Positions 40,541-49,262 of a stretch of DNA of 64,000 nt are shown here, piece after piece. Source of the stretch: Rubrivivax sp. (GTDB lineage Bacteria; Pseudomonadota; Gammaproteobacteria; Burkholderiales; Burkholderiaceae_C); contig JALHMT010000015.1 of the NCBI GenBank assembly GCA_022843905.1, forward strand, positions 46,100 to 110,099, given 5' to 3'. A program made the translations under genes and the position numbers. Every line of letters begins with the position of its first letter. Position 1 is the stretch's first letter. The notes under the pieces are model-generated. The model was not told the origin of the DNA, ran no database searches, and was given only the letters and a program-made list of their open reading frames with translations.

Positions 40541-42031
40541 ATGACCTTCGACGAGTACGTGCGCTTCGACGCGCTGGGCCTGGCCGATCTGGTGCGGCGG
40601 GGCGAGGTGAGCGCCGCCGAGCTGCTGGACACCGCCATCGCGCAGGTCGAAGCGCTGGATCCGGCGCTGGGCGCCGTCGTCTCCAGGCGCTACGAGGCCG
40701 CACGCGCCGAAGCGCAGCATGTCGACCGCACGCGCCCGTTCTGCGGCGTGCCCTTCCTGGCCAAGGACCTGCTGGTGGCCATCGCCGGCGAGCCCACCGG
40801 CAGCGGCTCGCGCGTGCTGCGCGACCTGCCCATGCCGGTGGACAGCGAGATGCTGCGGCGCTTCCGCCAGGCCGGCCTGGTCACCTTCGGCCGCACGGCC
40901 ACGCCCGAGTTCGGCCTCACGCCCTACACCGAGCCGGCGTCCACCGGCGCCACGCGCAACCCCTGGTCGCGCGCACATTCGCCCGGCGGCTCCAGCGGGG
41001 GCTCGGCCGCCGCGGTGGCGGCAGGCCTGGTGCCGATGGCCAGCGGCGGCGACGGCGGCGGGTCGATCCGCATCCCGGCGTCGTGCTGCGGCCTGTTCGG
41101 GCTGAAACCCAGCCGCGGACGCAACCCGACCGGGCCGCTGGTCGGCGAGCTCTGGCACGGCATGGTGGTCGAGCATGTGCTCAGCCGCTCGGTGCGCGAC
41201 AGCGCCGCAGCGCTCGACGCCACGGCCGGCGCAGACGCCGGGGCGCCCTACGCGGCACCGGGCCAGTCGCGGCCCTTCCTCGAAGAGAGCACGCTGGACC
41301 CTGGCCGCCTGCGCATCGCCTTCACGCGCCGGCCGCTGTTCGGCCGCCAGGTGCATGCCGACTGCCTGCAGGGGCTGGACGCCACGGTGCGGCTGCTTCA
41401 GTCGCTGGGCCACGAGGTCGAAGAAGCCCACCCGGTCTTCGACAAGGACGCCATCGAGCTGGCCTTCGTCACCGTGGTGGCGGCCGAGGTGGCGGCCGAC
41501 CTCGACGCGCTGCCGCGCTTCATCGGCCGGCCCCTGCGCAGTGGCGACGTGGAAGCGGCCACGGCCAGCCTGGGGCTGCTGGGGCGGGCGCTGTCGGCGG
41601 GGCAGCTGGCCACGGCCACGCGCACGCTGCAGCTCGCGGCGCGCGCGCTGGCGCCCTTCTTCGCCCGACACGACCTGCTGCTCACCCCCACGCTGGGCGC
41701 GCCGCCGGCACTCATCGGCTCACTGCAGCCCAGCGCGGCCGAACTGCGGCTGCTGCGCGTGGTCAATGCCCTGGGCGCCGGCTGGGTGCTCAAGCAGCCC
41801 GCCGCGCTGCAGCCATTGATCGACAAGACCTTCGACTACATCCCCTTCACGCCGCTGTTCAACATCACCGGCCAGCCGGCGATGTCGGTGCCGCTGCACT
41901 GGAACGCCGCCGGCCTGCCCATCGGCATGCAGTTCGCGGCGCGCTTCGGCGAAGAGGCAATGCTGTTCCGGCTGGCCGGGCAGCTGGAGAAGGCGCAGCC
42001 CTGGTTCGAGCGGCGGCCGCCGGGGGCGTGA
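40541..42031 (+). CDS. Amidase signature-family enzyme
   Basis: A 496-residue amidase with the Ser-cisSer-Lys triad. Lys75 lies in FLAKDLL, the cis-Ser in [12 protein letters not shown] at about 151-152, and nucleophile Ser175 in [13 protein letters not shown]. The family hydrolyses amides or acts in indole-acetamide and gamma-lactam metabolism; the substrate cannot be read. A GGAG ribosome site precedes the ATG. It is divergent from ggt across 95 bp. Confidence 0.88.
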   Translation: MTFDEYVRFDALGLADLVRRGEVSAAELLDTAIAQVEALDPALGAVVSRRYEAARAEAQHVDRTRPFCGVPFLAKDLLVAIAGEPTGSGSRVLRDLPMPVDSEMLRRFRQAGLVTFGRTATPEFGLTPYTEPASTGATRNPWSRAHSPGGSSGGSAAAVAAGLVPMASGGDGGGSIRIPASCCGLFGLKPSRGRNPTGPLVGELWHGMVVEHVLSRSVRDSAAALDATAGADAGAPYAAPGQSRPFLEESTLDPGRLRIAFTRRPLFGRQVHADCLQGLDATVRLLQSLGHEVEEAHPVFDKDAIELAFVTVVAAEVAADLDALPRFIGRPLRSGDVEAATASLGLLGRALSAGQLATATRTLQLAARALAPFFARHDLLLTPTLGAPPALIGSLQPSAAELRLLRVVNALGAGWVLKQPAALQPLIDKTFDYIPFTPLFNITGQPAMSVPLHWNAAGLPIGMQFAARFGEEAMLFRLAGQLEKAQPWFERRPPGA

Positions 42032-42055
42032 GGGCGGGTGCGGCGAACAGCGCCG

Positions 42056-43657
42056 CTACAGGTGGATGTCCGGCGGATCGAGCGCCGAATCCGCCACGTA
42101 GCGGCGCAGCACGGGCGGCGTGGCGCCGACGTGGAAGGCCAGCCGCTCCTTGCGCAGCTCGGCGTCGAAGGCGGTGAAGCGCTCCAGGCGCCGCTGGTGC
42201 TCGACCCAGTCCTCGTCGACGAAATACTCGACGTAGCGGCCGGGCACCGAGGTGTCGCGGAACAGCCCCCAGGACAGCGCGCCCTGGCGCAGGCGGGCGC
42301 GCCGCGTGCGGTCCATCACGCGGGCGAATGCGAGGGCGCGCGCGGGGTCGATCTGGTATTCCAGCGTCACCATCACCGGGCCTTCGTCGGGCCGCACCGG
42401 GAAGGCCGGCTCGTCGACAGTGACCACCTTGGTGGGCGTGAAGTCGGGGTCGGCACCCCAGTCGACGGAGCGGCGGCGCATCAGGAAGGTGACCACCAGC
42501 CCGAAGGCCGCCGCGCACAGGACGGCGCTGCGCACGTCGGTGAACGACGCCACCTGGCCCCAGGCCAGTGACCCCGCCGCGGCGCCGCCCATCAGGGCCA
42601 TCTGGTAGATCGACATGCCGCGTGCGCGCACCCAGTCGGGCATGGCCTGCTGCGCCGCCACGGTGAGCGAGTTGGCCACCGAGATCCAGGCCATGCCGAT
42701 GAGGGCCATGCAGGGCAGCGCCACCCAGACCTCGGGCACCAGCACGATGACCGTCGAGACGCCGGCGTGCACCAGGGTGCCGTAGCGCACGAACTGGTCG
42801 CGCGTGAAGCGAGCGCGCCAGCGCGGAAAGTACAGCGCCGCGACGATGGCACCCGCGCCCACGCAGGACAGCATCACCGTGAAGGTGCCGGGCCCGCCGC
42901 CGTGCAGCTGCAGCGCCACCAGCGGCAGCAGCGCCATCAGCCCGGTGGCCTGCAGGAAGAACAGGAAGATGCGCAGCAGCACGTCCTTCAGGCGCGGCGA
43001 CTGCGCGGCGAAGTTCAGTCCGGCGCGCATGGCGCCGACGAAGCGTTCGCCGGGCAGCGCGCTCGAACGCGGCACCGACTTCCAGCGCAGGATGAGCACG
43101 AAGGCCACACCGGCCAGCAGCGCGTTGAGCACGAACACCGCCGCCGGGCTCCAGGCGGCCAGCACGGCGCCGGCCAGCGCCGGCCCCACCACGCGCGACA
43201 GGTTCATCGCGATGCCGTTGAGCGCCAGCGCCGCCGGCAGCTCGGCACGCGGCACGATCTGCGGCACGATCGCGGCGAACACCGGCCACCGCATGGCCAG
43301 CCCGATGCCGTTGGAGAAGGTCAGCAGCAGCAGCAGCGGCGCGGTGAGCTGCCCCGTCAGGGCCAGCCCGGCCAGCAGCAAGGCGTTGAGCGACACCCAC
43401 AGCTGCGTGGCCGCGAAGTAGCGCCGGCGGTCGAGGATGTCGGCCATCGCCCCGCTGGGCAGGCCGAGCAGGAACACCGGCAGCGTGCTGGCCGTCTGCA
43501 CCAGGGCCACCATCACCGGCGAGGTGGTCAACGAAGTCATCAGCCACGCCGCTGCGACATCGTTCATCCACATCGTCAGGTTGGCCGCCAGCCAGGCCAG
43601 CCACAGGCCGCGGAAGACCGGCGCTTCGAGCGGTTTCAGAGCAAGGGGAAGCGCCAT
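42056..43657 (-). CDS. MFS transporter with C-terminal ABM-like domain (MFS_3)
   Basis: A 533-residue fusion. The N-terminal 400 residues have about twelve membrane segments and match the MFS_3 (TMS) group, with FRGLWLAWLAANLTMWMNDVA near the start. From about residue 430 a soluble domain follows (VMVTLEYQIDPARALAFAR ... WGLFRDTSVPGRYVEYFVDED). It resembles an antibiotic-biosynthesis-monooxygenase-type ferredoxin-like fold and is characteristic of this group. It is likely an exporter; substrate unknown. GTG at 43660 could also start it. It ends 25 bp from the convergent amidase. Confidence 0.8.
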   Translation of the reverse strand: MALPLALKPLEAPVFRGLWLAWLAANLTMWMNDVAAAWLMTSLTTSPVMVALVQTASTLPVFLLGLPSGAMADILDRRRYFAATQLWVSLNALLLAGLALTGQLTAPLLLLLTFSNGIGLAMRWPVFAAIVPQIVPRAELPAALALNGIAMNLSRVVGPALAGAVLAAWSPAAVFVLNALLAGVAFVLILRWKSVPRSSALPGERFVGAMRAGLNFAAQSPRLKDVLLRIFLFFLQATGLMALLPLVALQLHGGGPGTFTVMLSCVGAGAIVAALYFPRWRARFTRDQFVRYGTLVHAGVSTVIVLVPEVWVALPCMALIGMAWISVANSLTVAAQQAMPDWVRARGMSIYQMALMGGAAAGSLAWGQVASFTDVRSAVLCAAAFGLVVTFLMRRRSVDWGADPDFTPTKVVTVDEPAFPVRPDEGPVMVTLEYQIDPARALAFARVMDRTRRARLRQGALSWGLFRDTSVPGRYVEYFVDEDWVEHQRRLERFTAFDAELRKERLAFHVGATPPVLRRYVADSALDPPDIHL

Positions 43658-43680
43658 CACCCGAATTTAGCCCCAGAAAC

Positions 43681-43708
43681 GACAAAGGCCCCCGAAGGAG
43701 CCCTTGTC
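43681..43708 (-). terminator. Intrinsic terminator with UUCG tetraloop, after the tctBA unit
   Basis: Read on the minus strand, a 12-bp stem with two G-U wobbles closes a C(UUCG)G tetraloop, and GUUUCU follows. It lies 243 bp downstream of tctA, past a tandem repeat, and 24 bp upstream of the MFS gene. Good match to a rho-independent terminator. Confidence 0.7.
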
Positions 43709-43714
43709 GTCGAC

Positions 43715-43952
43715 CAGCCAGCAGCCGCAGGCTGCGAAGCGCCTTTCAAGCAGACGCCATGGCCCGGCTTTGCCGGGCCATCGGGGTCGCCCCCTGGGGG
43801 GGAGCGCCGAAGGCGCTACGGGGGGGCCTTGATCAGCCAGCAGCCGCAGGCTGCGAAGCGCCCCTCCAGCGGGCGCCATGGCCCGGCTTTGCCGGGCCAT
43901 CGGGGTCGCCCCCCTGGGGGGGAGCGCCGAAGGCGCTACGGGGGGGGCCCTT
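43715..43952. repeat. Tandem direct repeat, two 119-bp copies, 3' of tctA
   Basis: Two near-identical 119-bp units (43715-43833 and 43834-43952). Each contains GCAGCCGCAGGCTGC, GGCCCGGCTTTGCCGGGCC and GCGCCGAAGGCGC palindromes and a CCCCC/GGGGGG pair. Differences are few (a changed stretch near AAGCGCCTTTCAAGCAGA and one indel in the C run). The second copy runs into the tctA stop codon. The CCGGCTTTGCCGG core is shared with the pal-cpoB spacer. Confidence 0.85.
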
Positions 43953-45465
43953 AGTCCGCGTCCTGGAAAGCTTCCTGTCGCTTGTTCTTGATGGCCGGCA
44001 GCATCACCACGACGATCATCAGCACCGCCGCGATCAGCAGGCCCGCCGACAAGGGTCGGGTCATGAAGGTGGTCCAGTCGCCGCGGCTGAGCAGCAGCGC
44101 GCGCCGCAGGTTCTCTTCCATCATGGGCCCCAGGATGAAGCCCAGCAGCAGGGGTGCGGGCTCGCAGCCCAGTTTGTAGAACACCACGCCGATGACGCCG
44201 AAGGCGGCCGCCATGAACACGTCGAAGTTGTTGTTGTTCAGCGTGTACAGGCCGATGCAGCAGAAGCTCAGGATGGCCGGGTAGAGGAAGCGGTACGGCA
44301 CCGTCAGCAGCTTGATCCAGATGCCGATCAGCGGCAGGTTCAGCACGATCAGCATCAGGTTGCCGACCCACATGCTGGCGATCAGGCCCCAGAAGAGTTC
44401 CGGGTTGCTGGTCATCACCTGCGGGCCGGGCTGGATGCCCTTGATGGTCATCGCACCCACCATCAGCGCCATGACCGCGTTGGGCGGGATGCCCAGCGTG
44501 AGCATCGGGATGAAGGACGTCTGCGCGCCGGCATTGTTGGCCGACTCGGGGCCCGCCACGCCGCGGATGTTGCCCTTGCCGAAGGGCACTTCGTCGGGGC
44601 GGCCCTTGGACTTCTTCTCCACGGTGTAGGCCGCAAAGGAGGCCAGCAAGGCGCCGCCGCCGGGCAGGATGCCCAGCAGCGAGCCCAGCGCGGTGCCGCG
44701 CAGCACGGCGGGCGCCATGTCCTTGAAGTCCTGCTTGGTCGGCCACAGGTCCTTGACGTCCTTGGTGAAGACTTCTCGCTGCTCGGCCGGGCGACCGAGG
44801 TTGGAGATGATCTCGCCGAAGCCGAACACCCCCATCGCGATGGCCACGAAGCCGATGCCGTCGGTGAGTTCAGGAATGTCGAAGCTGAAGCGCGGCACGC
44901 CCGAGATCACGTCGGTGTTGATCTGGCCGAGCAGCAGGCCCAGCAGGATCATGCAGATCGCCTTGATCAGCGAGCCCGAGGCCAGCACCACCGCGCCAAT
45001 GAGGCCCAGCACCATCAGGCTGAAGTACTCGGCCGGACCGAACTTGAAGGCCACCTCGGTCAGTGGCGGCGCAAAGGCCGCCACGATCAGCGTGGCCACC
45101 GAGCCGGCGAAGAACGAACCCAGGCCGGCGGCCGCCAGCGCAGCACCCGCACGGCCGCGGCGCGCCATGGCATAACCGTCGATGGCGGTCACCACCGAGG
45201 CCGACTCGCCCGGCACGTTGATCAGGATGGCGGTGGTGGAGCCGCCGTACTGCGAGCCGTAGTAGATGCCGGCCAGCATGATCAGCGCGGGCGTGGGCTC
45301 GAGCGCGTAGATGCTGGGCAGCAGCATCGCGATGGTCGCCACCGGGCCCAGGCCGGGGAGAACGCCGATCAAGGTGCCCAGCAGGGCGCCGAAGAAGGCA
45401 TAGGCCAGGTTCTGCAGCGTGAAGGCGACGCTGAAGCCTAGCGCGAGATTGTCTAGAAGTTCCAA
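43951..45465 (-). CDS. tctA: Tripartite tricarboxylate transporter large permease TctA
   Basis: TctA is the 12-segment membrane protein of TTT transporters that import citrate-like carboxylates with a solute-binding protein TctC. The 504-residue product has GTLIGVLPGLGPVATIAM, GIYYGSQYGGSTTAILINVPG and GPESANNAGAQTSFIPML, all typical. It starts at TTG: no ATG or GTG lies near, and GGAG sits 8 bases upstream. It lies 13 bp after tctB. No tctC is adjacent. Confidence 0.93.
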   Translation of the reverse strand: MELLDNLALGFSVAFTLQNLAYAFFGALLGTLIGVLPGLGPVATIAMLLPSIYALEPTPALIMLAGIYYGSQYGGSTTAILINVPGESASVVTAIDGYAMARRGRAGAALAAAGLGSFFAGSVATLIVAAFAPPLTEVAFKFGPAEYFSLMVLGLIGAVVLASGSLIKAICMILLGLLLGQINTDVISGVPRFSFDIPELTDGIGFVAIAMGVFGFGEIISNLGRPAEQREVFTKDVKDLWPTKQDFKDMAPAVLRGTALGSLLGILPGGGALLASFAAYTVEKKSKGRPDEVPFGKGNIRGVAGPESANNAGAQTSFIPMLTLGIPPNAVMALMVGAMTIKGIQPGPQVMTSNPELFWGLIASMWVGNLMLIVLNLPLIGIWIKLLTVPYRFLYPAILSFCCIGLYTLNNNNFDVFMAAAFGVIGVVFYKLGCEPAPLLLGFILGPMMEENLRRALLLSRGDWTTFMTRPLSAGLLIAAVLMIVVVMLPAIKNKRQEAFQDAD

Positions 45466-45478
45466 TTGATGCTCCAGC

Positions 45479-45943
45479 TCAGCCGGTGAACATGGCGGGC
45501 CACACGGGGATGGTCAGCCCCAGGCCCTTGATGAAGACGAACCACGAGAACACCGTGAGCGCGATGCTGTTGACCAGCACCTCCTTCCAGCGGAACTCGC
45601 CACTGGCCAGGCTGCCGACGGCGATCAGCACCGGCAGCGCGACCACCATGCCGATCTTGGGGATCAGCATGCCGAACAGCACGACGCCACCCAGCACCCA
45701 GGCGCCCTGCTTCAGGGGCCACGGCCCGATGGGGTCGCCGCCCTCGGTCTCGACGATGAGCGACTTCAGCAGCACGAAGGCGCCGAGCACCGCCGTGAGC
45801 ACACCCAGGCCGAACGGGAAGTAGGCCGGGCCGGGCCGCGCCGACGAGCCGAAGTTGTAGTTCAGCGCCCCCCACGCGAATGCCGCGCCGACGACGAGGA
45901 ACATCAGCCCCGACCAGAAGTCCTTCTCGCTCTTGATCTTCAA
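45479..45943 (-). CDS. tctB: Tripartite tricarboxylate transporter small permease TctB
   Basis: TctB is the four-segment small membrane component of TTT transporters. The 154-residue product starts LKIKSEKDFWSGLMFLVVGAAFAWG. It includes GPAYFPFGLGVLTAVLGAF and ends in FVFIKGLGLTIPVWP. The chosen start is TTG, with a GAGGAG site 8 bases upstream, and the upstream frame to 46048 has no plausible N-terminus. It precedes tctA by 13 bp. A TAGAAT -10-like element lies at 45975-45980, upstream. Confidence 0.88.
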   Translation of the reverse strand: MKIKSEKDFWSGLMFLVVGAAFAWGALNYNFGSSARPGPAYFPFGLGVLTAVLGAFVLLKSLIVETEGGDPIGPWPLKQGAWVLGGVVLFGMLIPKIGMVVALPVLIAVGSLASGEFRWKEVLVNSIALTVFSWFVFIKGLGLTIPVWPAMFTG

Positions 45944-45974
45944 TCTTGTCTCCTCGGAAACGGTGTTGCGGCGG

Positions 45975-45980
45975 ATTCTA
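45975..45980 (-). promoter_or_regulatory. Possible -10 element of the tctBA promoter
   Basis: TAGAAT on the minus strand, five of six bases of the sigma-70 -10, lies about 32 bp before the tctB start. No convincing -35 box is seen. Confidence 0.35.
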
Positions 45981-46093
45981 GGGACGCGCCTCCAGAAGAC
46001 CGCTGTGGTTTCCACGTAAGGAAGGGGTCCGCGCCACACAGGCGCCACCCTGGTGCCTGCAGGCCCCGAAACCGTGCCGGCTTCAGGCCCGCT

Positions 46094-47968
46094 TCAGGAA
46101 GACAGCCCCGGCGTGCTGCGCAGCACTTCCTCGATGGTGGTGAGGCCCTCGGCCACCTTCATCGCGCCAGCCAGGCGCAGCGGCCGCATGCCGTCCTTGA
46201 CGGCCTGGCGACGCAGCGCGGGGGCGTCGGTGACGGGATGCACGGCCTGACGAGCTGCATCCGTCATCACCAGCAATTCGTACAGACCCGCACGTCCCCG
46301 GTAGCCGGTGTGCCGGCATTCCAGGCAGCCTACGGGTTTGTACGGGCGCACACCGCCCGACAGTCGCCAGGGTGCGGCCAGCTCGTCGAGCGTCTCGCGC
46401 GTGATGCCGTCGTCTCGCACCTTGCAGCTCGGGCACAGCGTGCGCGCCAGGCGCTGCGCCAGCACGCCGTTGACCGTGGCGGCCACCAGGTAAGGCGGCA
46501 CGCCCAGGTCGGCCAGCCGCGTGATGGCCGAAGCGGCGTCGTTGGTGTGCAGCGTGCTGAAGACCAGGTGGCCCGTGAGCGCGGCCTGGATCGCCATCTC
46601 GGCCGTGGCCAGGTCGCGGATCTCGCCGACCATGATGATGTCCGGGTCCTGCCGCATCAGTGCCCGCAGGCCTTCGGCGAAACCCATGTCGATGGCCGCG
46701 TGCACCTGCGTCTGGTTGAAGGCCGGCTCGATCATCTCGATGGGGTCTTCGATGGTGCAGACGTTGACCTCGTCGGTGGCCAGGGCCTTCAGCGTGGAGT
46801 ACAGCGTCGTCGTCTTGCCGCTGCCGGTGGGGCCGGTCACGAGGATGATGCCGTGCGGCCGCGCGATGAGCTCGGTCCAGCGTGTGGCGTCGTGGCTGCC
46901 GAAGCCCAGCGCCTCGAGGTTCTTCACCGCGTTCTCGGGGTCGAAGATGCGCATCACCATCTTCTCGCCGAAGGCCGTGGGCAGCGTGGACAGCCGCATC
47001 TCGACCTCGGCGCCGGGGCCGTCGACGCTCTCGGGCCGGCGTGTCTTGATGCGGCCGTCCAGCGGGCGGCGCTTTTCCACCACGTCCATGCGGCCCAGCA
47101 GCTTGATGCGCGCCGTCATCGCGTTCATCACGCCCAGCGGCACCTGGTAGACGGTGTGCAGCACGCCGTCGATGCGGAAGCGGATGACGCCGATCTCGCG
47201 GCGCGGCTCGAGATGGATGTCGCTGGCACGCTGGTCGAAGGCGTACTGCCAGAGCCAGTCGACGACCTGCACCACGCCCTGGTCGTTGGCGTCGAGCTGA
47301 CGGTTGCTGCGGCCCAGCTCGACGAGCTGCTCGAAGCTGGCGCTGCCCGAGCCTTCGCCGGTCTTGGCCGCGGCGCGCACCGAGCGCGCCAGTGCGTAGA
47401 ACTCGGTGGTGTAGCGGCGCACGTCCTCCGGGTTGGCCACCACCAGGCGCACGCTGCGCCGGGTATGGGCCTCGATCTCGCTGACCCAGGCGGCATCGAA
47501 AGGCTCGGCGGTGGCGATCACGATCTCGCTGGCGCCCACCGTCACCGGCAAGGCTCGCCGCATCTCGGCATAGCCCACCGACATGACGTCGGCCACGCGG
47601 CCGACGTCGGCCTTCAGCGGGTCGATGCGCAAGTAACCCAGACCGCTGCGGCGGGCCAGCCACTCGGTCAGCGCTTCGGTGTCCAGGGCCTTGCCGCTGG
47701 CCTGGTGCTTCAGGCCGGCGCCGCCCAGGCGCACCAGGGCATGCAGGCTGCTGTGGCCGGCGGCAAAGCGCCTGCCGACCCGTTCGACGTCCTCGGCCCC
47801 GATGCAGGCGTCGTCGCGCAACCACTCCAGGAGCAGGCGCCAGTCCAGCGGGCCGGCCTGGACCGGCGTGGGTCGCGGTCGGGCCGCCGAGCCGGCTGCC
47901 GCGATGGCTGGAGCGGACGCGGCCGGGGCGGTCGGGGTCTTGCCGTCTCGCTTCGGGGGAAGGCTCAT
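46094..47968 (-). CDS. GspE/PulE-type secretion ATPase
   Basis: A 624-residue GspE/PilB-like ATPase of the type II secretion/type IV pilus family. After a Pro/Ala-rich N-terminus comes an N-terminal helical region. The ATPase has Walker A GPTGSGKTTTLYS, the Asp-box-type TIEDPIE, Walker B-like DIIMVGEIRD and a His box (FSTLHTNDAAS). The zinc motif CPSCK ... CLECRH is present. No other type II or pilus genes are near, so it is an orphan. It overlaps the upstream gene by 4 bases and ends a run of four minus-strand genes. Confidence 0.87.
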   Translation of the reverse strand: MSLPPKRDGKTPTAPAASAPAIAAAGSAARPRPTPVQAGPLDWRLLLEWLRDDACIGAEDVERVGRRFAAGHSSLHALVRLGGAGLKHQASGKALDTEALTEWLARRSGLGYLRIDPLKADVGRVADVMSVGYAEMRRALPVTVGASEIVIATAEPFDAAWVSEIEAHTRRSVRLVVANPEDVRRYTTEFYALARSVRAAAKTGEGSGSASFEQLVELGRSNRQLDANDQGVVQVVDWLWQYAFDQRASDIHLEPRREIGVIRFRIDGVLHTVYQVPLGVMNAMTARIKLLGRMDVVEKRRPLDGRIKTRRPESVDGPGAEVEMRLSTLPTAFGEKMVMRIFDPENAVKNLEALGFGSHDATRWTELIARPHGIILVTGPTGSGKTTTLYSTLKALATDEVNVCTIEDPIEMIEPAFNQTQVHAAIDMGFAEGLRALMRQDPDIIMVGEIRDLATAEMAIQAALTGHLVFSTLHTNDAASAITRLADLGVPPYLVAATVNGVLAQRLARTLCPSCKVRDDGITRETLDELAAPWRLSGGVRPYKPVGCLECRHTGYRGRAGLYELLVMTDAARQAVHPVTDAPALRRQAVKDGMRPLRLAGAMKVAEGLTTIEEVLRSTPGLSS

Positions 47969-48735
47969 CGGGTGGTCTCTGCTGCAGTGTAGGGCCGCAC
48001 CATGCGCAGCCACTTGCGCGCCGGCAGGCCCAGCGCGCCGAAGCGCTTCTCGAGCGCCGCAGCGCGCGCCTCCAGCGTCTGGCGGTCGGGCACCGTCACG
48101 CCGCGTCCGGCTACCACGGCGGTGTTGCCCTCGCGCGTGGGGCGCAGGCTCCAGACCTGATCGGCACCGAAGACGCCGGCGATGCGCGCGGCACTGCGCT
48201 CGAAGCTGGCGTCGCGGCCGAACAGGTTCACGCTCATCAGGCCGCCTTCGGCCAGCAGGGCGCGGCATCCGGCGTAGAAGTCTTCGCTGTCGAGCACCGG
48301 CGCTGCGGCTTCCTGGTCGTACAGATCGACGTGCAGCAGTTGTGTGCTGTGCGGCGGCGCTTCTTCACGCAGCCAGCGGCCGGCGTCCAGGCACTCCACG
48401 CTCAGCCTCGGGTCGCCCAGCGGCAGGTGGAACCAGCGCTTGCCGACCTCGACCACGAAGGGATTGATCTCGACCACCGTGGTGGGCATGCGCAGCTGCG
48501 TGTGCGTGAAGCGCGTGATGGCGCCGGCGCCCAGGCCGAGCTGCACGGCGCGGCCCTGGCCCAGCGCCTCGGTCGGCAGCCACAGCAGGCTGGCCATCAT
48601 GCGCTGGATGTAGTCAAGCTCGATCTTCTGCGGCGAGCGGATGCGCATCGCGCCCTGCACCCAGATCGATCCCAGGTGCAGGTAGCGCACGCCGTCGAAC
48701 TCCGACAGGGTGACGGGGGGAAGGTCTTCGCTCAC
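47965..48735 (-). CDS. Spermidine synthase-like methyltransferase-fold protein
   Basis: A 256-residue protein with the spermidine synthase fold. VQLGLGAGAITRFTHTQLRMPTTVVEINP contains the nucleotide-binding glycine loop and acidic residue, and LLHVDLYDQEAAAPVLD is the second site. It starts at GTG, with a 4-base overlap (GTGA) with the upstream DNA glycosylase gene, and overlaps the GspE-like gene by four bases. Some residues needed for polyamine synthesis cannot be checked here, so a role outside polyamine synthesis is possible. Confidence 0.72.
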   Translation of the reverse strand: MSEDLPPVTLSEFDGVRYLHLGSIWVQGAMRIRSPQKIELDYIQRMMASLLWLPTEALGQGRAVQLGLGAGAITRFTHTQLRMPTTVVEINPFVVEVGKRWFHLPLGDPRLSVECLDAGRWLREEAPPHSTQLLHVDLYDQEAAAPVLDSEDFYAGCRALLAEGGLMSVNLFGRDASFERSAARIAGVFGADQVWSLRPTREGNTAVVAGRGVTVPDRQTLEARAAALEKRFGALGLPARKWLRMVRPYTAAETTR

Positions 48736-49262
48736 CGCGCGACGATATCGCAGGCCCTGAACAGGTCGCGCCAGGCGGCCAGCTTGCGCTCGAAGGACCA
48801 GCTGGCGTTGGCCGGGCTGGTGCTGGGCAGGCGCGCCACCTCGAAGCCCAGCGCCGCCAGGTGGCGCATGGCGCGCGCCGACTCCCCCCCGTTGTGCGCC
48901 ACGGTGCGCAGCAGCGGCGCGCGGCGCTTCAGTTCGGCGAAGTCGTTGTACTCGGCGTCCTCGATGGCCTGGTCCAGGCTGCCCTCGCGGCGGCAGGCCC
49001 GGTAGACGTCCCACAGGCCCAGGCCGCGTCGGCGCAGTTCGGCCAGGCGCTGCGCATAAGGCATGGCGACGAGGTCGATGCCCCAGACCGCGGACAGGAT
49101 GGGCCAGAAGTGATTGCGTGGGTGGCCGTAGTACTGCTGCGCTCGCAGCGAAGCCACCCCGGGGAAGCTGCCCAGCACCACCAGCCGGGTCTGCCGCGAC
49201 ACCACCGGCGGCAGGCCCTGCAGCAGGGGCGTCGGCGAGCAAGGCGGCAAGGTCGCCTTCAT
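48732..49262 (-). CDS. Uracil-DNA glycosylase superfamily, hypoxanthine-DNA glycosylase type
   Basis: A 176-residue member of the UDG superfamily, probably the family 6 deoxyinosine (hypoxanthine) glycosylase. It has LVVLGSFPGVASLRAQQYYG and HPRNHFWPIL at residues 27-56, and LPSTSPANASWSF near the C-terminus, the two motifs of that group. It removes deaminated adenine from DNA. It overlaps tatD upstream (ATGA) and the spermidine synthase-like gene downstream, so the run is one operon. Confidence 0.83.
   Translation of the reverse strand: MKATLPPCSPTPLLQGLPPVVSRQTRLVVLGSFPGVASLRAQQYYGHPRNHFWPILSAVWGIDLVAMPYAQRLAELRRRGLGLWDVYRACRREGSLDQAIEDAEYNDFAELKRRAPLLRTVAHNGGESARAMRHLAALGFEVARLPSTSPANASWSFERKLAAWRDLFRACDIVAR

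Noticed and set aside
43681..43952. Insertion sequence or integron-like element at the tandem repeat
   Set aside because: No transposase or integrase frame and no target-site duplication are seen; the unit is only palindromic repeats.
43715..43952. CRISPR array
   Set aside because: Only two copies, each 119 bp, with no spacer structure and no cas genes anywhere in the window.
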